NCBI GenBank assembly: GCA_020632655.1
Contig: JACKFD010000007.1
Span: 1-64,000, forward strand
DNA: 64,000 nt
Direction of reading: 5' to 3'
From: Spirochaetaceae bacterium
GTDB lineage: Bacteria > Myxococcota_A > UBA9160 > UBA4427
Shown here: positions 24,283 through 32,231 of the stretch, one piece after another
Layout: each line of letters starts with the position of its first letter
How positions within the stretch are numbered: position 1 is the stretch's first letter
The notes under the pieces: model-generated
Seen by the model: the letters and a program-made list of their open reading frames with translations, nothing else
What the model was told of the DNA's origin: nothing
The model's database searches: none
Made by a program: the position numbers and the translations under genes

Positions 24283-25032
24283 GTGCACGGGCTGCGCGGG
24301 CATCCCGAGGCGCTCGTCCGCGAGCGGATCGGCGTTCCGACGACCGCCGCCATGGAGCGCCTCGTCGCCGACGCGCTCGGGGCCCTCGACTGCGATGTGA
24401 TCGCGTTGCAGGAGGGACCCTCCGTCGATTCGATGCGGCGCATCGCGGAGGCCGTCGGGCTGCACGTCGGTCGGCTTCCGTCTCCGGTGCGCTGGCCGGG
24501 CTACGTGCTCTCGCGCTTCCCGCTCGAAGCGACGGAGAGCTTCTGCCCCGACGCGGCGGACCCGGACCACGACCCCTTCTCGCGCTCCGCCGGAAGCCTC
24601 CGGATCCGCCTGTCCCACGCGTTCGCACTCCGCCTGGTCGCCGTCCACCTGCATCCCCGGCGTGCGGACCTGCGCGCGATCGAGTCCGCGCGGATCGGCG
24701 CCGAGATCGATCGCCTCGAACGGGCGGGCGAGCCCATCGTCGTCGCCGGGGACTTCAATGCGGAGCCGGACGGGGGCCTCCACGTCGAGCTCGCACGGCG
24801 CGGATTCCGTCGCTGCGACGAAACGGGCGGCGGGCGGACGCCGACGCGCCTGGCCGATGGCCCCCGACCGGATCGCGTGGACCATGTCTACGTCGATCCG
24901 GGGCTCTTCGACGCCGTCCGTGCGTGCGGGGTGGCGACGCCCTTCCCCGTACGACAGGACCTCCCGGACGGTCGGGCGCTCTACGCGTCGGATCACCTGC
25001 CGGTCGTGGTCGAGCTCGCGCTGACGGCGTGA
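24283..25032 (+). CDS. endonuclease/exonuclease/phosphatase (EEP) family protein, 5' end unclear
   Basis: The frame holds an EEP domain of about 250 residues. It has IALQEGP with the metal-binding Glu, VVAGDFNAEP with the Asp/Asn pair, RVDHVYVDP and the terminal catalytic YASDHLPVVVEL. The family entry segment LRLATWNVHG lies at 24265-24291, yet the only ATG, GTG or TTG after the in-frame stop at 24199 is the GTG inside that segment at 24283. Starting there would cut off the conserved Asn and strand beta-1. The true start is therefore either a rare codon or obscured by a sequence error. The gene follows the PlsC-like gene without a gap. EEP enzymes hydrolyse phosphodiesters of nucleic acids or phospholipids; a phospholipase-like role fits the neighbour but is not shown. 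Confidence 0.75.
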   Translation: MHGLRGHPEALVRERIGVPTTAAMERLVADALGALDCDVIALQEGPSVDSMRRIAEAVGLHVGRLPSPVRWPGYVLSRFPLEATESFCPDAADPDHDPFSRSAGSLRIRLSHAFALRLVAVHLHPRRADLRAIESARIGAEIDRLERAGEPIVVAGDFNAEPDGGLHVELARRGFRRCDETGGGRTPTRLADGPRPDRVDHVYVDPGLFDAVRACGVATPFPVRQDLPDGRALYASDHLPVVVELALTA

Positions 25033-25045
25033 GGACCCGACCCGC

Positions 25046-26248
25046 CTAACGCCCGACGAGCCTCGCCGGCAACGCGGAAGGCCCGTTCGCCCAGAAGACC
25101 GGCACCTTCTCGTAGGTCGTGCCCGATGCAAGCTCGATCCCAGCGAGCTTCTCCACGGCGACCTGCAGCAGGATCCGCCCCTCCAGCCGAGCGAGCGACG
25201 CACCCGGGCAGACGTGCGGTCCACCACCGAACGCGACGTGCCCCTTCGGCTGGCGGCGATCGAGCCGGAACGAATCCGCGTCGTCGAAGACGGTCTCGTC
25301 GCGGTTCGCCGAGGCGACACCGTAGGCGACCGTGTCGCCTTCCCGGATCGATGCCCCGTTGAAATCGACGTCGCCCACGCAGACCCGCAAGAGGAGCGAG
25401 ACCGGCGAGTCGAGGCGAAGCGACTCCTCGACCGCGGTCGGGATCAGCTCGGGCTTCGCCTGCAACGTCGGGAGAAGCGTCTCGTCCGTCGCGAGCCGCC
25501 AGAGCAGGTTCGAGAGCAGGTGCCGCGTCGTCTCGTTGCCCGAGATGAGCAGGAAGGCGATCAGGGTGCGCAGCTCGTTGTGGTTGAGGCGGAAGCCGTC
25601 GACCTCGGTCTGGAGCAGGCGGGTCACGAAGTCGTCGGGCGGGTCGGCGGCGCGGCGATGGTCCTCGAGCATGGCGTCGATGTAGCCGGCGAACTCGGGA
25701 TGCGCGCCCGGGAGGCCCTCGCCGCGAGCGTTGCGGTTGAGGCGCGGGTAGTCGCCCTGCACGACCTCGTCGGACCACTCGCCCCAGAGATGGAAGTCCT
25801 CGGGCGGAGCGCCGAGCAGATGCGCGATGACGGAGGTCGGGATCGGCATCACGAGCTCCTGCACGAGCTCGACCGAGTCGCGCGCGAGCGCTTCGTCGAA
25901 GAGGTCCTCCGTGATCTGGCGCGTCACGGCCTCGACGCGGCCGAGGCGATGGGCGGCGACGGCGGAGTTCACGATCTTGCGCATCTGGCCGTGGCGCGGC
26001 TCGGGGATCTCGCTGATCAGCATCTCGTCCGGCGGCACGACGACGCCGGGCTCGCGGAAGCTCGAGCGGAACACGTCGACGCGTCGGGTCGCCTCGAGCA
26101 CGTCGGCGAACTTCGCGAGGAACCAGCTTCCGTTCGGCGTGCGGGAGATCGGCTGCTCGGCGCGCAGGCGGCGGTAGAGCGCGTGGGGGACGCCGCGACT
26201 CGTGTCGAGGGGGTCGGCGGCGGATTCGAGGGAAGCGGGGCTGGCCAT
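25046..26248 (-). CDS. cytochrome P450 (first)
   Basis: A 400-residue soluble bacterial P450. The I-helix oxygen-binding segment is LLISGNETTRHLLSN, the K-helix ExxR is in AVEESLRLDSPV, the meander has RDETVFDDADSFRLDRR, and the haem ligand loop is VAFGGGPHVCPGASLARLE with the thiolate Cys. The protein has no membrane anchor, so it would need ferredoxin and reductase partners; none are in the window. Bacterial P450s of this type hydroxylate terpenes, steroids, alkanes or aromatic acids. GAGGAGG lies eight bases before the ATG. It is divergent from modA. Confidence 0.92.
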   Translation of the reverse strand: MASPASLESAADPLDTSRGVPHALYRRLRAEQPISRTPNGSWFLAKFADVLEATRRVDVFRSSFREPGVVVPPDEMLISEIPEPRHGQMRKIVNSAVAAHRLGRVEAVTRQITEDLFDEALARDSVELVQELVMPIPTSVIAHLLGAPPEDFHLWGEWSDEVVQGDYPRLNRNARGEGLPGAHPEFAGYIDAMLEDHRRAADPPDDFVTRLLQTEVDGFRLNHNELRTLIAFLLISGNETTRHLLSNLLWRLATDETLLPTLQAKPELIPTAVEESLRLDSPVSLLLRVCVGDVDFNGASIREGDTVAYGVASANRDETVFDDADSFRLDRRQPKGHVAFGGGPHVCPGASLARLEGRILLQVAVEKLAGIELASGTTYEKVPVFWANGPSALPARLVGR

Positions 26249-26354
26249 GCGTCGTCCTCCTCGCCGCGCCGCGCCGGCGGCCCGGTCCGGGCGGCGGTCC
26301 TGGCCACGCTACACCCCTTCGCGTCCGGTCGCCGCTGTGATAGGAGTAGCCGCT

Positions 26355-27179
26355 ATGGGACTCCGTCGACGACTCGACAGGCGACGCGTGGCCGTGCTGC
26401 TCGCGGCCGCAGCCGGCGTGCTCGTCACCGCGACGGCGCCCTTCGCGGCGGGTCGCGGCCCCGATCCGACGCCCGCACCCCTCCGCGTCCTCGCCGCCGC
26501 GAGCCTGACCGACGTCGTGGACGACCTCGCTCTGCGCTTCACCGCGGCGGGCGGCGGCGCGGTCACGACGAGCTTCGGCGCCTCGAGCGCGCTCGCCCGG
26601 CAGATCCGGGACGGCGCGCCCGCGGACGTCTTCGTCTCGGCGAGCGCTGACTGGATCGCCTTCCTGAAGGAGACGGACGCGATCGACGGTTCCGCCATCG
26701 TGGTCGCGCGCAATCGTCTCGTCTGCGTAACGACGCGCGCCGGCCCCCTCGCCGCCGAGGCGATCACGGACCCGCGCGCGCTCCTCGCGGCACTCGATCG
26801 GACGGGACTCGACGCACGCGAGGTCGCGATCGCCGATCCCGGCGTGCCGGCCGGCGAGTACGCGCGCGAAGCCCTCGCCTCCCTCGGGTTGCTCCCCGCC
26901 TTCGAGCCGCGTCTCGTCGGACAGCGCGACGTCCGCGCCGTCCTCCACGCCGTCGAGCAGGGGGAGCTCGCGGTGGGCTTCGTCTACGCGACCGACGCCC
27001 GGCAGGCCGATGTCGTGACGCTCTTCTCCTTCGACCCGACGACCCATCCGCCGATCGAATACCTCGCCATCGTCCCGCACGGCGCCCCGAGCCCCGACCG
27101 GGCGCACCGCTTCCTCGACTTCCTGCGCGGCGACGAGGCCCGGGCGCGGCTGGCGGAAGCCGGCTTCGTCCTGCCCTAG
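26355..27179 (+). CDS. modA: molybdate ABC transporter, periplasmic binding protein ModA
   Basis: A 274-residue solute-binding protein with an N-terminal signal peptide rich in Ala and Leu. The mature domain starts LRVLAAASLTDVVDDLALRF and continues with TTSFGASSALARQIRDGAPA and DVFVSASADWIAFL, the ModA tetrahedral-oxyanion site. A later VGFVYATDARQA supplies the second-domain ligand. It would bind molybdate or tungstate and deliver it to ModB. AGGAG lies ten bases before the ATG. It is the first gene of a modABC operon, with 11 bases to modB. Confidence 0.92.
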   Translation: MGLRRRLDRRRVAVLLAAAAGVLVTATAPFAAGRGPDPTPAPLRVLAAASLTDVVDDLALRFTAAGGGAVTTSFGASSALARQIRDGAPADVFVSASADWIAFLKETDAIDGSAIVVARNRLVCVTTRAGPLAAEAITDPRALLAALDRTGLDAREVAIADPGVPAGEYAREALASLGLLPAFEPRLVGQRDVRAVLHAVEQGELAVGFVYATDARQADVVTLFSFDPTTHPPIEYLAIVPHGAPSPDRAHRFLDFLRGDEARARLAEAGFVLP

Positions 27180-27190
27180 GCTCGCGGCGC

Positions 27191-27871
27191 ATGTCCGCCC
27201 CCGACGCCGAGGCCGCGATCGTCCTTCTATCCATACGGGTGGCCGCCCTCGCGGTCGCGGCGAGCCTCGTGCCGGGGGTGGCGCTCGGCTGGCTGCTGGC
27301 GAGATGGACCCATCCCCTGCGCGCGCTCGTGCAGGGCCTCGTGATGCTGCCCCTCGTCCTGCCGCCCGTCGTGACGGGCTACCTGCTGCTCCACGTCTTC
27401 GGACGCAGCCGCCCGGGTGGCCAGCTCTGGCACGCCATCACGGGCAGCCACGTCGCCTACACGACGACCGCCTGCGTGATCGCCGCCGCCGTCGTCGGCT
27501 TCCCGCTCCTCGTCGAGGCGATCCGACTCTCCGTGTCGGGCGTCGACCGGCGCCTCGAAGACGTGTCGCGCAGCCTCGGCCGCGGCCCGCTCGACACCTT
27601 CTTCCGCGTGACCCTGCCGCTCTCGCTGCCGGGCGTCGCGTCGGGCGCCGTGCTTGCGTTCGCCCGCGCCCTCGGCGAGTTCGGCGCGACGATCGTGCTC
27701 GCGGGCAACGTCGCCGGCGAGACCCGCACGATCCCCGTCGCGGTCTACACGCTGCTCAACGTGCGCGGCGGCGAGGCGGCCGCGACGCGTCTCGTCGTCG
27801 CGAGCGTCGTGCTCTCGCTCGCGGCGCTCCTCGTCTCGTTCTGGCTCTCCGCGCGGAGACCCCGCGCATGA
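27191..27871 (+). CDS. modB: molybdate ABC transporter permease ModB
   Basis: A 226-residue inner-membrane permease with about five or six hydrophobic segments. The cytoplasmic EAA loop that contacts ModC reads LEDVSRSLGRGPLDTFFRVT followed by LPLSLPGVASG. LPPVVTGYLLLHVFGR and RALGEFGATIVLAGNVAGET are typical ModB/CysT-like segments. Its TGA overlaps the ATG of modC as ATGA, so ModB and ModC are coupled. Molybdate import would feed molybdenum-cofactor enzymes, none of which are in this window. Confidence 0.93.
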   Translation: MSAPDAEAAIVLLSIRVAALAVAASLVPGVALGWLLARWTHPLRALVQGLVMLPLVLPPVVTGYLLLHVFGRSRPGGQLWHAITGSHVAYTTTACVIAAAVVGFPLLVEAIRLSVSGVDRRLEDVSRSLGRGPLDTFFRVTLPLSLPGVASGAVLAFARALGEFGATIVLAGNVAGETRTIPVAVYTLLNVRGGEAAATRLVVASVVLSLAALLVSFWLSARRPRA

Positions 27872-28953
27872 AGCTCGCGGTCGCCCTCGCCCATCGCTTC
27901 CCCGGCTTCACCCTCGACGTCGAGATCGAGAGCGCGGGCCCGGCGCTCGGCCTCTTCGGCGCCTCGGGCAGCGGCAAGACGACGCTCCTCCACGCGATCG
28001 CGGGCCTGCTGCGTCCGGACCGCGGACGGATCGCCCTCGACGAGCGCGTTCTGTTCTCGCGCCCGGGCGGCGTCGCGATCCCGCCCGAGCGTCGACGACT
28101 CGCGCTCGTCACCCAGGACCCGCTCCTCTTCCCGAACCGCAGCGTACGCGGCAACCTCGGCTACGCCCCCGGCGCGCCGGCCCGCCTCGAGAGCGATGCG
28201 GGGCGGCGCATCCTCGACGTCCTGCGCCTCGCGCCGCTCCTCGGCCGCGACGTCGCGCACCTCTCCGGCGGCGAGCGCCAGCGCGTCGCGATCGGCCGCG
28301 CGCTGCTCGCCGACCCGACCCTCCTGCTCCTCGACGAGCCGACCAGCGCCCTCGACGCCGAGCTCTCCCGCGACGTGCTCGGCCTGCTCCTGCGCGTGAA
28401 GACGGAGCTCGAGGTTCCGATGCTCTTCGTGACCCATCGCGCCGCCGAGCTCCTCGCCCTCGCCGACGACTGCGTGGTCCTCGAGGCCGGCCGCGTCGCC
28501 GCGCGCGGTCGGCCCGTCGAGGTATTGCAGCGTCCGCGCGCGCTCGGCGTGGCGTCGCTCGTCGGTGTCGACAACCTGCTTCGGCTGCCGGTCGAGGGTC
28601 ACGACGAGGCGGGCGGGGTGACCTTGCTAGGCCTCGGCGGCGGGCTCGCGCTCGCGGCGCCGTATTGTGGATCGGCCGTCGGCACGGCCGTAGACGTGGG
28701 CTTCTACGCGGACGAGGTGCTCGTCAGCCTCGACGCGCCTCGGGGCCTCTCCGCGCGCAACGCGCTGCCCTGCGAGGTGACGGCGGTCGACGCGCTCGGT
28801 CACGAGGTGCTCGTCGGGCTGCGCGCGGGCGAGACGACGCTCCGCGCGCGCATCACGCCGGCGGCTGCGCGGGAGCTCGGCCTCGCCCGCGGACAGCGAG
28901 CCATCGCGATCGTGAAGACGGCGGCGATCCATCGGCTGGATCGGGTGGAGTGA
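27868..28953 (+). CDS. modC: molybdate ABC transporter ATPase ModC
   Basis: A 361-residue ATPase. Walker A is GASGSGKTTLL, the Q-loop is in LVTQDPLLFPN, the ABC signature is LSGGERQRVAIGRALL, Walker B is LLLLDEPTSALD and the switch His is in LFVTHRAAE. Residues about 290-361 form a C-terminal Mop (molybdate-binding) domain with NALPCEVTAVDALGHEVLVG and LRARITPAAARELGL, which distinguishes ModC from sulfate-type ATPases. It drives molybdate import and senses intracellular oxyanion through Mop. It ends 21 bases before the convergent chrA gene. Confidence 0.93.
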   Translation: MKLAVALAHRFPGFTLDVEIESAGPALGLFGASGSGKTTLLHAIAGLLRPDRGRIALDERVLFSRPGGVAIPPERRRLALVTQDPLLFPNRSVRGNLGYAPGAPARLESDAGRRILDVLRLAPLLGRDVAHLSGGERQRVAIGRALLADPTLLLLDEPTSALDAELSRDVLGLLLRVKTELEVPMLFVTHRAAELLALADDCVVLEAGRVAARGRPVEVLQRPRALGVASLVGVDNLLRLPVEGHDEAGGVTLLGLGGGLALAAPYCGSAVGTAVDVGFYADEVLVSLDAPRGLSARNALPCEVTAVDALGHEVLVGLRAGETTLRARITPAAARELGLARGQRAIAIVKTAAIHRLDRVE

Positions 28954-28974
28954 GGATCGTCCTCGCCCTCGGCT

Positions 28975-30369
28975 CTATTGCGCGATCAGACGCCAGAGCA
29001 CACCCGCGAGGGCAGAGCTGCCGATCAGCGGCAGCATCCCGACGTGGAAGCGCAGCGTGGCGATCGCCGCCGCCACGGCGATCACGGCCGCGGCGACGTC
29101 GAGCGTCGCCCAGTCGGGGACCTGCAGCACGAGCAGTCCCAGGCGACGCGCCTCGACGACGCCGAAGACCGTGTGCAGCGAGAACCAGATCGCGAGGTTC
29201 AGCACGACGCCGACGACGGCGGCCGTGATGCCCGCGAGGGCGCCGCGAAGCGGTCGACTCTCGCGCAGCTGCTCGATCCAGGGCGCGCCGAGGAAGATCC
29301 AGAGGAAGCAGGGGACGAAGGTGACCCACGTCGTCAAGACGGCCGCGAGCGTGCCCGCGATCCAGGCCGGCAGCGTTCCGGGGCTCCGATAGGCGCCGAG
29401 GAAGCCGACGAACTGCACGACCTGGATGAGCGGCCCGGGCGTCGTCTCCGCCATGCCGAGTCCGTCGAGCATCTCGCCCGGCGCGAGCCAGCCGTAGGTC
29501 TCGACCGCCTGCTGCGCCATGTAGGCGAGCACGGCGTAGGCCCCGCCGAAGGTGACGACCGCGAGCTTGCTGAAGAAGAAGGAGATCTGCGCGTAGACGT
29601 CGTCGGCGCCCCGGGCCAAGACGAGCAGGCCGATCGGAACCCACCAGAGCGCCAGACCGATCACAGCGACGCGCACGGCGCGCGCGAGCGACGGACGCGT
29701 ATGCTCGAGCGTCTGTCGATCGAGCAGCGCATCGACGACCGGCACGGCGGTCGTCGGCTCGTTCGGCTTCGCGGGACCGAACGCCTCGGGCAGCCAGCGG
29801 GCGCCGACGAGCCCGATCGCGCCGGCGCCGAGCACGATCCACGGGAAGGGCAAGCCCAGGAAGAAGATCGCGACGAACGCCGCGCCTGCGATCGCGAGCT
29901 GGATGCGATGACCGAGCGCGCGGCGGCCGATGCGAAGGAGCGCTTCGAGCACGAGGGCGAGCACGGCGGGCTTGACGCCGTAGAAGAAGCCCTCGACGAG
30001 GGCGACGTCACCGTACGCCGTGTAGAGCAGCGAGAGCGCGAGGATCGAGACGAACCCCGGTACGACGAAGAGGATGCCGGCGGCGAGGCCGCCGCGCGTC
30101 CGATGCAGGAGCCAGCCGAGGTAGGTCGCGAGCTGCTGCGCCTCCGGTCCCGGCAGGAGCATGCAGTAGGAGAGCGCGTGCAGGAAGCGCTCCTCGCTCA
30201 CCCATCGCTTCTCCTCGACGAGGATGCGATGCATGACCGCGATCTGCCCGGCTGGACCGCCGAAGCTCTGGAGCGCTACGCGCGCCCAGACGCGGAACGC
30301 TGCGTCGAAAGGAATCTCGTGCGAGAGCGAGACGGCCGCCGCCTGCGAACCGGATCGCGACTCCGTCAC
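28975..30369 (-). CDS. chrA: chromate transporter ChrA (long two-domain form)
   Basis: About 464 residues with two homologous CHR halves, as in long-chain ChrA proteins. The first half has ALQSFGGPAGQIAVMHRILV and CMLLPGPEAQQLATYLGW, the second has SKLAVVTFGGAYAVLAYMAQ and MAETTPGPLIQVVQFVGFLG. These are the duplicated FGGP and PGP motifs. The protein exports chromate with proton drive. A GTG at 30369 with GGAGGG ten bases upstream was preferred over a longer GTG at 30393. It is convergent with modC, so two oxyanion transporters of opposite direction lie back to back; a small periplasmic protein gene lies upstream on the same strand. Confidence 0.9.
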   Translation of the reverse strand: MTESRSGSQAAAVSLSHEIPFDAAFRVWARVALQSFGGPAGQIAVMHRILVEEKRWVSEERFLHALSYCMLLPGPEAQQLATYLGWLLHRTRGGLAAGILFVVPGFVSILALSLLYTAYGDVALVEGFFYGVKPAVLALVLEALLRIGRRALGHRIQLAIAGAAFVAIFFLGLPFPWIVLGAGAIGLVGARWLPEAFGPAKPNEPTTAVPVVDALLDRQTLEHTRPSLARAVRVAVIGLALWWVPIGLLVLARGADDVYAQISFFFSKLAVVTFGGAYAVLAYMAQQAVETYGWLAPGEMLDGLGMAETTPGPLIQVVQFVGFLGAYRSPGTLPAWIAGTLAAVLTTWVTFVPCFLWIFLGAPWIEQLRESRPLRGALAGITAAVVGVVLNLAIWFSLHTVFGVVEARRLGLLVLQVPDWATLDVAAAVIAVAAAIATLRFHVGMLPLIGSSALAGVLWRLIAQ

Positions 30370-30428
30370 GGAATCGATCCCTCCACCCGGCACGCGGGCG
30401 GCAGCCCCGACTCGCAGCGCATCAGGCG

Positions 30429-30806
30429 TTATTCGCCCTGCGGCGCCGGCCCCGCCCCGTCTCCCTGCTGCCGCTTCCAGCGCTCGTCCATGTGCGCGCG
30501 GCGGGTGTTGCGCTGGGCGACCAGCTCGTTCACGACGGCCGCGATCGCATCGACCTTCGCTTCACCCTTCGCCGCGTTCATCGCCCCGACGAGCTCGTCG
30601 AGCTTCGCATCGTGCGCGCGCATCTGCTCCATCATGGCCGCGTGCATGGGACCCGGTCCGCCGCCGGGGCCGTGATGCATCCGGCCCATGCCTGCTCCCG
30701 GCCTAGGCGCTGCGTCCTTCGCCGGCGGCTCGGCCCAGGCGATCACAGCCGCCATGCAGCCCGCCAGGAATGCGATGCCCAAGGAAATGCCCTTGATCCT
30801 ACTCAT
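30429..30806 (-). CDS. small periplasmic protein, His/Met/Gly-rich, unknown function
   Basis: A 125-residue secreted protein. The N-terminus has a signal peptide, ISLGIAFLAGCMAAVIAWA, with probable cleavage after AWA. The mature protein begins with a flexible segment containing MGRMHHGPGGGPGPMH, which could bind metal ions, and continues into one long amphipathic helix around MEQMRAHDAKLDELVGAMNA and VVNELVAQRNTRRAHMDERW. The layout resembles the Spy/CpxP or heavy-metal-resistance helical chaperone families, but I do not recognise a specific family. GAGGAGAAGG precedes the ATG. It lies 59 bases upstream of the chrA frame on the same strand, so a role in metal stress is possible. Confidence 0.75.
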   Translation of the reverse strand: MSRIKGISLGIAFLAGCMAAVIAWAEPPAKDAAPRPGAGMGRMHHGPGGGPGPMHAAMMEQMRAHDAKLDELVGAMNAAKGEAKVDAIAAVVNELVAQRNTRRAHMDERWKRQQGDGAGPAPQGE

Positions 30807-30983
30807 GATCCTTCTCCTCGATCGATGGTGCGCGCAGCATACCGCGCGCGCCGTTCGGGCAGCCATGAATGCATCATGAGGCGCAGGGCCCCATGCGGCG
30901 AGTCTCCGCTCGCCGCGAAGGCCCCGCTTGGCAAGTCCGGGCTGCGTGCCACCATGGCGACGAGCCGAGACGAGGAGCGCGCC

Positions 30984-32192
30984 ATGCCCGGGATCTCGTC
31001 CACGATCTTCACACCCGAGATCATCCGTGACCCCCATCCGACCCTCGCCCTGCTCCGCGAAGAGGCCCCCGTGTTCTGGGACGAGCGGATCGGGAGCTGG
31101 CTCGTCACGCGCTACGACGACGTCAAGACGGTCTACGCCGACGACCGCTTCTCGCGCGACCGCCGCCTCGGTCGACATTTCGTGGCACCCGCGCCGGGCT
31201 CCTGGGCCGAGCGCTTCGATCAGAACGGACTCGGCCGCACCGAAGGCGAGGAACATCGCCGCTGGCGCGCGCGCCTCGCGAAGGGCTTCACGCCGCGCGC
31301 CGTCGCACGCATGGAGGATCAGGTCCGCGCCGTCGTCGCCGAGCTCGCCGATCCCCTGCGCGACCGCCGCGGCGTCGTCGACCTCGTCGACGCGTTCACG
31401 AATCCGATCCCGAATACCGTGATCAGCCGCATCACGGGCATCCCGCCCTACCCCGGCGAGGAGGAGCGCTTCCGCCGTCTCGCGCAGGACGTGATCCGAC
31501 GCTTCCTGCCGATGGCGGACGAGGCGAACGTGCGACGCGGCGAGAACGCGATCGGCGAGCTCGCCGAGTGGGTCGGGAAGCTCGCCGAGGAGCGGAGGCA
31601 GGAGCCGCGCGAAGACCTCGTCTCCGACCTGATCCACGGCAACCCCGACGACCCCATGACGAACCTCGACATCGTCCTGCTCGTCGCGCTGCTGATCGCC
31701 GCGGGCTCGGAGACCACGACGCTCGCCGGGACCCATGCGCTCCGTCTGCTGCTGCGCAATCCCGAGCAGCTCGCCCACCTGCGCCGCGACCCCGGTCTCG
31801 TTCGCACAGCGGTCCGCGAAGTGCTGCGTTTCGGGTTCGGCTCTGCGGGGGGCGGCGTGCCGCGTTATGCGATGCAGGACCTCGAGATCCGGGGGCAGCG
31901 CATCCGCCAGGCCGACATGGTCATGCTCAGCCTCGCCGCCGCGAATCGCGACCCCGAGGTCTTCGCGGATCCGGATCGTTTCGACGTGACCCGCGACAAC
32001 CGCGACATGCTCGCCTTCGGCAGCGGCCCGCATTACTGCCTCGGCGCGAATCTCGCCTTGCAGGAGCTCACGTGCATGGTCGAGGCGGCACTCGCGTTCC
32101 TGCCCGAAGACGCGACGCTCCTCGAGGATCGGATCGAGTGGGAGATCGTCGGGCTGATCTGTCGGCCGGTCGCGCTGCCCGTGCGGTTCTGA
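30984..32192 (+). CDS. cytochrome P450 (second)
   Basis: A 402-residue soluble P450. The I-helix has LLIAAGSETTTLAGTHALRL, ExxR lies in AVREVLRFGFG, and the haem loop is LAFGSGPHYCLGANLALQE with the thiolate Cys. The N-terminus has FTPEIIRDPHPTLALLREEA, the common start of CYP107/CYP109-like bacterial enzymes. GAGGAG sits seven bases before the ATG at 30984; another ATG at 30954 would add ten residues. No ferredoxin or reductase gene is near. It is only distantly similar to the first P450 of this window (different haem loop and I-helix), so the two are not a recent duplication. Confidence 0.92.
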   Translation: MPGISSTIFTPEIIRDPHPTLALLREEAPVFWDERIGSWLVTRYDDVKTVYADDRFSRDRRLGRHFVAPAPGSWAERFDQNGLGRTEGEEHRRWRARLAKGFTPRAVARMEDQVRAVVAELADPLRDRRGVVDLVDAFTNPIPNTVISRITGIPPYPGEEERFRRLAQDVIRRFLPMADEANVRRGENAIGELAEWVGKLAEERRQEPREDLVSDLIHGNPDDPMTNLDIVLLVALLIAAGSETTTLAGTHALRLLLRNPEQLAHLRRDPGLVRTAVREVLRFGFGSAGGGVPRYAMQDLEIRGQRIRQADMVMLSLAAANRDPEVFADPDRFDVTRDNRDMLAFGSGPHYCLGANLALQELTCMVEAALAFLPEDATLLEDRIEWEIVGLICRPVALPVRF

Positions 32193-32231
32193 CCGGCGGG
32201 AGGTCGGCGGGCGCGCCCCGCGCCGGAGCGA

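Noticed and set aside
32193..32231. Terminator between the convergent P450 and giant protein genes
   Set aside because: The gap is GC-rich and self-complementary around GGCGCGCC-like bases, but I could not define a clean stem with a T-run.
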